DNA of 64,000 nucleotides from Acidobacteriota bacterium. Its GTDB lineage: Bacteria; Acidobacteriota; Terriglobia; Bryobacterales; Bryobacteraceae. The DNA is taken from positions 914,106 to 978,105 of the forward strand of contig JAFDVZ010000007.1 in assembly GCA_018268715.1 (NCBI GenBank). The letters are read 5' to 3'. Made by a program: the position numbers and the translations under genes. Positions 59,650 through 64,000 of this stretch are shown here, piece by piece. Position 1 is the first letter of the stretch. Each line of letters opens with the position of its first letter. The notes beneath the pieces are model-generated. The model searched no databases. It was not told where the DNA came from and saw only the letters and a program-made list of their open reading frames with translations.

Positions 59650-60525
59650 TCAGTTGCCGAGCAGTGTGCTGAGTTGCGTGAACACCATGATGCACGCCGG
59701 CCCGAGCGTGATCAGCACCACCGCCGGGAAAATCAGGAAGAAGACCGGGAAGATCAGTTTCACGCCGATCTTGCGCGCGGTCTCATGCGCACTCTGCCGC
59801 AGCCGGGTCCGAAGGTACCTGGAATGGGTTCGCAGGGCCGGGGAGATGCTGGCGCCGAAGCGGTCGGCGTCGGTGAGTAGCGAAACGACTTTCCGCACCT
59901 CCGGCTCCTCGGTGCGATCGGCCAGGGCGCGCAGCGCGGCGGCGCGGTTGTTGGAGGCCCGCGCTTCCAGGTAAACCCTCTCGAGTTCCTGGCTCAATTC
60001 CGGAAACGATCGGGCCAGGCTCCGGCTGGTTTCGATCAAGCCCTGATCCAGGCTCTGGCCCGCCTCAATCGAGAGTACGTACAACTCGAGAGCCGTCGGC
60101 AACGCCCTCTGGAGCGCGAGTCTGCGCTGTTGAATCCGCCTTCCAAGCAGCCGCCCGGGAAGGTAGTACCCCATTCCGGCTCCGCACATCGCCGGCAGGA
60201 ACACAGCGTCGATCTCCCCGCGGACAATGAGCGCCACGATCGCCACCGCGAAGAACAGCACCACCGCCGTGGCGCACCGGATCCCGTAAAATACGCCCAA
60301 CGCCGAGGCTTGCGTGTATCCGGCGGCCGCCAGGCGCTTCCGCACGGTGTCGTTCGATTTGGCCGAGTCCGCAACCCATCCTCCAACCGATTCGAGCACC
60401 GCGCCGGCGTGAAAGTCTTGAGCGCCCGCCGGCTCTGGCTTTCGCAGCACCACGAAGTAGCCCGCGGCTACGATGACGCCCATCACGAACAGGAAGAAGA
60501 AAGCGGCCAGCCAGATGCCTGTCAT
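59650..60525 (-). CDS. tadC: Type II/IV secretion F-domain membrane protein, TadC-like
   Basis: 291 residues from the ATG at 60525, which overlaps the tadB stop (ATGA). T2SSF domain at about 110-250: LPTALELYVLSIEAGQSLDQ, ERVYLEARASNNRAAALRAL and LTDADRFGASISPALRTHSR, flanked by two helices at each end. It forms the inner-membrane platform of the Tad pilus with TadB. No ATPase gene (cpaF) is adjacent. Confidence 0.9.
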   Translation of the reverse strand: MTGIWLAAFFFLFVMGVIVAAGYFVVLRKPEPAGAQDFHAGAVLESVGGWVADSAKSNDTVRKRLAAAGYTQASALGVFYGIRCATAVVLFFAVAIVALIVRGEIDAVFLPAMCGAGMGYYLPGRLLGRRIQQRRLALQRALPTALELYVLSIEAGQSLDQGLIETSRSLARSFPELSQELERVYLEARASNNRAAALRALADRTEEPEVRKVVSLLTDADRFGASISPALRTHSRYLRTRLRQSAHETARKIGVKLIFPVFFLIFPAVVLITLGPACIMVFTQLSTLLGN

Positions 60526-61463
60526 ATGCGGATGTCCACGATTCTGCGCATTACAAAGTGGGCTGTCACCAGGCAGAAGATGGCGCCTCCGATCATGTGT
60601 TTGCCATACGGATGCGCCAGCAACACTCCGATATACATCGGACTCACCACGCTCATGATGAGCGCGATGGCGATGGGGATGATCGTTAGGATGAGACCGG
60701 TGACTTTGCCGTGGGCGGCCATGGCGCGGATTTCCCCACGCAGGGCGCTCTGCTCCCGCATGCTCTCCGACAACCCGTTCATCACATCGGTCAACCGGCC
60801 GCCCGTCCGCGCGTGGAGTTGAACGGCCATCGCGAACACATCCACTTCGGTGATCGGCACACGCGTACGCAAGTTGTCGAGCGCGCGCGAAATCGGCAGC
60901 CCCAGGTTCGTTTCGGCGAATAGCTTTCGGATCTCGGTGGAGACCGGCGGCGTACTCTCCCGCGCCACCATCTCGAGCCCGCTCAGCAGTGGATGTCCGG
61001 CCCGCATGGCCCTGCCAAGCGAATCGATCGCGTCGGGAAACTGCGCTGCAAAGGCATCGAAGCGTTTGGCGCGGCGGCGCATTACGTACCAGTAAGGGAT
61101 CAGCGCCGCAAGTACGGTGGCGGCCAGGTCCGCCCAGCCCGGCACAAACCGGAGATTCGACAGCGCCGCGAACGCCACGGCGGCGTTCAACAGCATCGAC
61201 AGCGTGATCCGTCCGACCGACCAACTCAGGTCAGCCTGCGCCATCCGCTGTTTCAGTATCTCGACAAAATCAAAGCGCGCCAGCAACGAATCCCACACTG
61301 AAATCGTGCTGAGCTGCTCTGTCTTAAGCAGCATTCCTCCTGCTTCGTCTACTTCGGGAATCGGCGTCCGCCCGGGTCGGTCCGACACAAACGCGATTAA
61401 CAGCGCCACCAGCGTCGTGATCGCGAACGCGCCGCCGAAAAACAGCACCACCAACCAACTCAT
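60522..61463 (-). CDS. tadB: Type II/IV secretion F-domain membrane protein, TadB-like
   Basis: 313 residues with an N-terminal helix (LVVLFFGGAFAITTLVALLI) and a T2SSF domain: FAAQFPDAIDSLGRAMRAGH, TNLGLPISRALDNLRTRVPI and QLHARTGGRLTDVMNGLSES. Second platform protein of the Tad system. It overlaps both neighbours by 4 bp (cpaB before, tadC after), so the operon is tightly translationally coupled. Confidence 0.92.
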   Translation of the reverse strand: MSWLVVLFFGGAFAITTLVALLIAFVSDRPGRTPIPEVDEAGGMLLKTEQLSTISVWDSLLARFDFVEILKQRMAQADLSWSVGRITLSMLLNAAVAFAALSNLRFVPGWADLAATVLAALIPYWYVMRRRAKRFDAFAAQFPDAIDSLGRAMRAGHPLLSGLEMVARESTPPVSTEIRKLFAETNLGLPISRALDNLRTRVPITEVDVFAMAVQLHARTGGRLTDVMNGLSESMREQSALRGEIRAMAAHGKVTGLILTIIPIAIALIMSVVSPMYIGVLLAHPYGKHMIGGAIFCLVTAHFVMRRIVDIRI

Positions 61464-62647
61464 GACATCGATCCGGGCATCACCACAACCACCATGTGGC
61501 GAAACTTCGTGTCGATGTGGGACGATTCTCCCCGGTCTACGCCGGAAATCACGATCACGCGCCCCGGTTCCGCCTCGGTTTCGAGCGTTCGAGTCTCAAT
61601 GCGGCCGCCCCAAGCCCCCGTCACTTCCGGCCGGATTCGCAGTCGCCCTGGCCCTTCCGCCGGCGCCAACATCAATCTGACTTTGCCCGCGCCGTCCCTG
61701 GCGACGTCCACAGCAGACCACTGCCGTACTGGGGCCGCAACCACCGATTCCGTTCCGGCCCGCGCCAACTCGCCCGATCGCACCAGTTCGTTCACCACCT
61801 CGGCGGCGCCCGCCACGACCACGTTGATGCCGTCGGCCCGGAGGCGTGGATCCACCCGATTGGCCAAGGCCGCCAGCCCTTCGTCGGTGAGCGCCACGGC
61901 CCGCACGCGAAACCGCACGATGGGAACGCTCCTAACCGGCGCCGCCGTCGCTGTAGCCGCCGGCCCAGCGACGCGTTCCGGAGTTCCGGCCGGCTTCTCC
62001 AGCGGGTTCCGCAGCGCCAGCCGCAACCGCGCGTAGGAGTCCGCCTGCGCCAGTTCCTCGGCTTCTCGTGCGCTGACCAGCAGCGTCACCACGGGAGCGT
62101 TGAAATACCCTTGTGAACTCTGTTCCGCCTGAGGACTGGATGCCAGCACGGTGACTCCCCGCAGCAGGGTCCGCACCTCTTCCTTGGGTCCCCTCGCCGC
62201 CCTCGACGCGAACTCCTGGACGTCGACCTTGAAACCCGGCTTGAGCATCGCCACAACGCCCGAGGAGTCGGAGACGTGAACCGAGACGGCCCGCATCCCT
62301 TCCGGAATCCCCGATCCGGCGCCATCGCGCGACGCGAGTCTCGATTCCAGGATCGGTTCGCCCTGTTGGAAGGCGGTGAAAGCGGTCTTGCCGACCGCCA
62401 GATCGGCCGCCGTATAGGAGCCCTTGGGAACCGCGCCGCCGACCCAGGCAACGGAACTCAGGTCGTGGCTCGTCAACACCGAGCCAGCCGCAATATCCCG
62501 GCTCGCCACGATGATCGTGGTGTGAGGGGCCAACGTCGCGGCTGGTGCGCCGTTCAGACGTCCCGCAAACAGCGAGTAGAATATCGCCGTCGAGAAGACG
62601 GCCACGACGAAGGCGATCGCAATCAACGGGACGAGTTTCTTTCGCAT
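61460..62647 (-). CDS. cpaB: Flp pilus assembly protein CpaB/RcpC
   Basis: 395 residues. An N-terminal membrane helix (LVPLIAIAFVVAVFSTAIFY) precedes a SAF domain (about 43-110: TTIIVASRDIAAGSVLTSHD, KTAFTAFQQGEPIL), then the CpaB/RcpC conserved block RAVSVHVSDSSGVVAMLKPG near 125 and a beta-rich C-terminus. CpaB is a periplasmic part of the Tad pilus machine, often preceding the secretin cpaC. No secretin, CpaE, CpaF or pilin gene lies in the window. The divergent thiG begins 118 bp away. Confidence 0.9.
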   Translation of the reverse strand: MRKKLVPLIAIAFVVAVFSTAIFYSLFAGRLNGAPAATLAPHTTIIVASRDIAAGSVLTSHDLSSVAWVGGAVPKGSYTAADLAVGKTAFTAFQQGEPILESRLASRDGAGSGIPEGMRAVSVHVSDSSGVVAMLKPGFKVDVQEFASRAARGPKEEVRTLLRGVTVLASSPQAEQSSQGYFNAPVVTLLVSAREAEELAQADSYARLRLALRNPLEKPAGTPERVAGPAATATAAPVRSVPIVRFRVRAVALTDEGLAALANRVDPRLRADGINVVVAGAAEVVNELVRSGELARAGTESVVAAPVRQWSAVDVARDGAGKVRLMLAPAEGPGRLRIRPEVTGAWGGRIETRTLETEAEPGRVIVISGVDRGESSHIDTKFRHMVVVVMPGSMS

Positions 62648-62765
62648 CGTTCGGTGAGACCCTGGACAAGGCCCTCCACCCAGCTACATCGGACGGAACC
62701 CGAGCCCCCAGTAGACTGGACGGAACACCGAATCCACCCTAGTCCCCCGGCGATAGAATGGATTT

Positions 62766-63551
62766 ATGTCGGACACGCTACGAATCGCCGATCGCGAATT
62801 TCAGTCGCGATTGTTTGTGGGAACGGGGAAATACCGGAGCTTTCAGGAGATGGCGCGCTGCCACGCGGCTTCCGGGGCTGAGGTAGTCACGGTAGCCGTC
62901 CGGCGCGTCAACCTCACCGATAAGTCCAAGGAATCGCTGCTCGATTACATTGATCGCTCGAAGCTGTTCATCCTCCCGAACACGGCCGCCTGCTACACCG
63001 CCGACGACGCCATCCGGACGGCGCGGCTGGCCCGTGAAGTCGGCCTGTCGAACTGGGTCAAGCTGGAGGTCATCGGCGACGAGCGCACGCTGTTCCCCGA
63101 CAATCAGGGCCTGCTCGAAGCCACCCGCGTGTTGGCCAAGGAAGGATTTGTCGTGCTTCCTTACACCAACGACGACCTGATCAACGCCCGCCGCCTGGTG
63201 GATGCGGGAGCGGCCGCCGTCATGCCCCTCGCGGCCCCGATCGGCAGCGGTCTCGGGATCCAGAATTTCACGAATCTGCGGATCCTGCGCGAGATGATCA
63301 CCGAGGTCCCGTTGATCGTCGACGCGGGGGTCGGCACCGCCTCGGACGCCGCCCTGGCCATGGAAATGGGTTTTGAAGGCCTGCTGATGAATACCGCGAT
63401 CGCCGCCGCCGAGGACGCCGAGAAGATGGCTGTGGCGATGAACCTGGGCGTCCAGGCGGGCCGTCTGGCCTACCTGTCCGGGCGCATGCAGAAGCGTCTG
63501 TACGCCTCCGCCAGCAGTCCGATGACGGGAACAGTGGCCGGTTCGCGCTGA
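62766..63551 (+). CDS. thiG: Thiazole synthase ThiG
   Basis: 261 residues, typical length. The barrel motifs include [14 protein letters not shown], the Schiff-base lysine K99 in [24 protein letters not shown] and [20 protein letters not shown]. It joins 1-deoxyxylulose-5-phosphate, dehydroglycine and ThiS thiocarboxylate into the thiamine thiazole. No ThiS, ThiH/ThiO or ThiE gene is adjacent, and no TPP riboswitch is recognisable in the 118 bp upstream; a TAGAAT hexamer lies 9 bp before the ATG. Confidence 0.96.
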   Translation: MSDTLRIADREFQSRLFVGTGKYRSFQEMARCHAASGAEVVTVAVRRVNLTDKSKESLLDYIDRSKLFILPNTAACYTADDAIRTARLAREVGLSNWVKLEVIGDERTLFPDNQGLLEATRVLAKEGFVVLPYTNDDLINARRLVDAGAAAVMPLAAPIGSGLGIQNFTNLRILREMITEVPLIVDAGVGTASDAALAMEMGFEGLLMNTAIAAAEDAEKMAVAMNLGVQAGRLAYLSGRMQKRLYASASSPMTGTVAGSR

Positions 63552-63555
63552 CCGC

Positions 63556-63921
63556 TCAGGCCCCGAGCATCTCCAGCACCTTCTTCACCAGTGTTTCGGG
63601 TCGAAAGGGCTTTTCGATAAACTGGAACCCCTGCACCGGCGCCGAGGGAAGCGTGTATCCCGACATATAGAGCACCTGCATCATGGGATAGCGTTCCCGC
63701 AGCAGCGTCGCCAGTTCAAGGCCGTTCTTGCCCGGCATGGTGATGTCGGTGATCAGCAGATGAATGTCGCCGGTCTGCGAACCGGCGAGTTCCATGGCCT
63801 GCTCCGCCGTCTCGGCCTCGAGTATCGAGCAGTTGAGGTCCGACAGGATCTCAACCACCAGCGGCCGTATCCGTGGCGAATCGTCAACCAGCAGAATCTT
63901 CCGTTCAGCGGCTTGGTTCAT
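63556..63921 (-). CDS. CheY-like single-domain response regulator
   Basis: 121 residues, a complete receiver: acidic pair D13-D14, phosphoacceptor D59 in LLITDITMPG, S87 in YMSGYT and K104 in FIEKPF. There is no output domain. The sequence resembles stand-alone receivers that serve hybrid kinases (MSGYT and EKPF are typical of that group). No kinase lies in the visible part. Stop codon is 5 bp from the thiG stop, convergent. Confidence 0.93.
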   Translation of the reverse strand: MNQAAERKILLVDDSPRIRPLVVEILSDLNCSILEAETAEQAMELAGSQTGDIHLLITDITMPGKNGLELATLLRERYPMMQVLYMSGYTLPSAPVQGFQFIEKPFRPETLVKKVLEMLGA

Positions 63922-64000
63922 CGATGTGGGTCACGCTGCCCATTGTGCGCCGAGCGACGAGAGTTTCTGGTTGGGGCGCCGGGCGCCTCCGCCGGTTGCG

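Noticed and set aside
62691..62731. Two GGACGGAAC repeats 27 bp apart upstream of thiG
   Set aside because: Only two imperfect copies; too little to call an operator.
62648..62765. Possible TPP riboswitch upstream of thiG
   Set aside because: The expected conserved TPP-aptamer core elements could not be found, and the region is short. A covariance-model search would settle it.
1..64000. tRNA, rRNA or other standard RNA genes
   Set aside because: None was recognised by eye on either strand; tRNAscan-SE and Rfam searches would be decisive.

Overview
The window is GC-rich bacterial chromosome, most likely from an Acidobacteriota of the Solibacter/Bryobacter group (Bryobacterales). The best evidence is two large secreted proteins (33057-34988 and 36601-39606) ending in the C-terminal domain known from Solibacter (TIGR03437-like), two Oar-type TonB-dependent receptors with an N-terminal carboxypeptidase-regulatory-like domain (left edge and 39691-43152), and many exported sugar, lipid or peptide-acting enzymes. 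No rRNA, tRNA, CRISPR array, transposase or prophage was seen.

Layout. 1-3.7 kb: receptor fragment, HrpB helicase, degenerate receiver protein. 3.7-6.9 kb: DinB-like protein and an enolase-superfamily sugar-acid dehydratase, divergent from a GntP gluconate-type permease. 7.1-12.4 kb: M13 metallopeptidase, a DUF6599-like protein coupled to an exported aldo/keto reductase, and a Tat-exported DUF362 protein. 12.4-18.4 kb: a very large CPBP membrane protease with internally duplicated flanking modules, a HAD phosphatase, and a hybrid kinase-like protein that has lost its phosphoacceptor residues. 18.6-21.3 kb: fused Nfn-type NADPH/ferredoxin oxidoreductase and a small zinc-ribbon-like protein. 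21.3-24.7 kb: minimal ethanolamine operon (permease-eutB-eutC). 24.7-33.0 kb: TPR protein, AraC regulator, ABC exporter pair, ribbon-helix-helix protein, and a coupled methyltransferase / histidine kinase / lipoprotein set. 33.1-43.2 kb: Solibacter-type secreted proteins, a FecR protein, a three-copy micropeptide array and an Oar receptor. 43.5-47.2 kb: YncE-phosphoesterase fusion and MFS transporter. 47.35-53.7 kb: seven-gene Qrc/alternative-complex-III-like redox operon. 53.7-59.1 kb: lipoprotein, DUF1080 protein, alpha/beta hydrolase, galactokinase plus sugar-1-phosphate nucleotidyltransferase. 59.1-62.6 kb: partial Tad pilus locus (cpaB-tadB-tadC-prepilin peptidase). 62.8-63.9 kb: thiG and a CheY-like regulator.

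The two most unusual things are the following. (1) At 36.0-36.5 kb there are three tandem, individually ribosome-site-equipped genes for nearly identical 21-residue peptides (core KAGFNPQPDPPG), separated by spacers with a conserved stem-loop and closed by a terminator-like hairpin. (2) The redox operon at 47-54 kb has its Qrc-like core (pentaheme cytochrome, molybdopterin-family subunit, four-cluster ferredoxin, NrfD) bracketed by two proteins that join cysteine modules to a glycine-cleavage-H-like domain without a canonical lipoyl-lysine motif.

A third theme is tandem duplication of gene 3' ends across stop codons: 290 bp at 6744-7323, about 381 bp at 12418-13182 and 24 bp at 20884-20931. 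No mobile element is visible near any of them.
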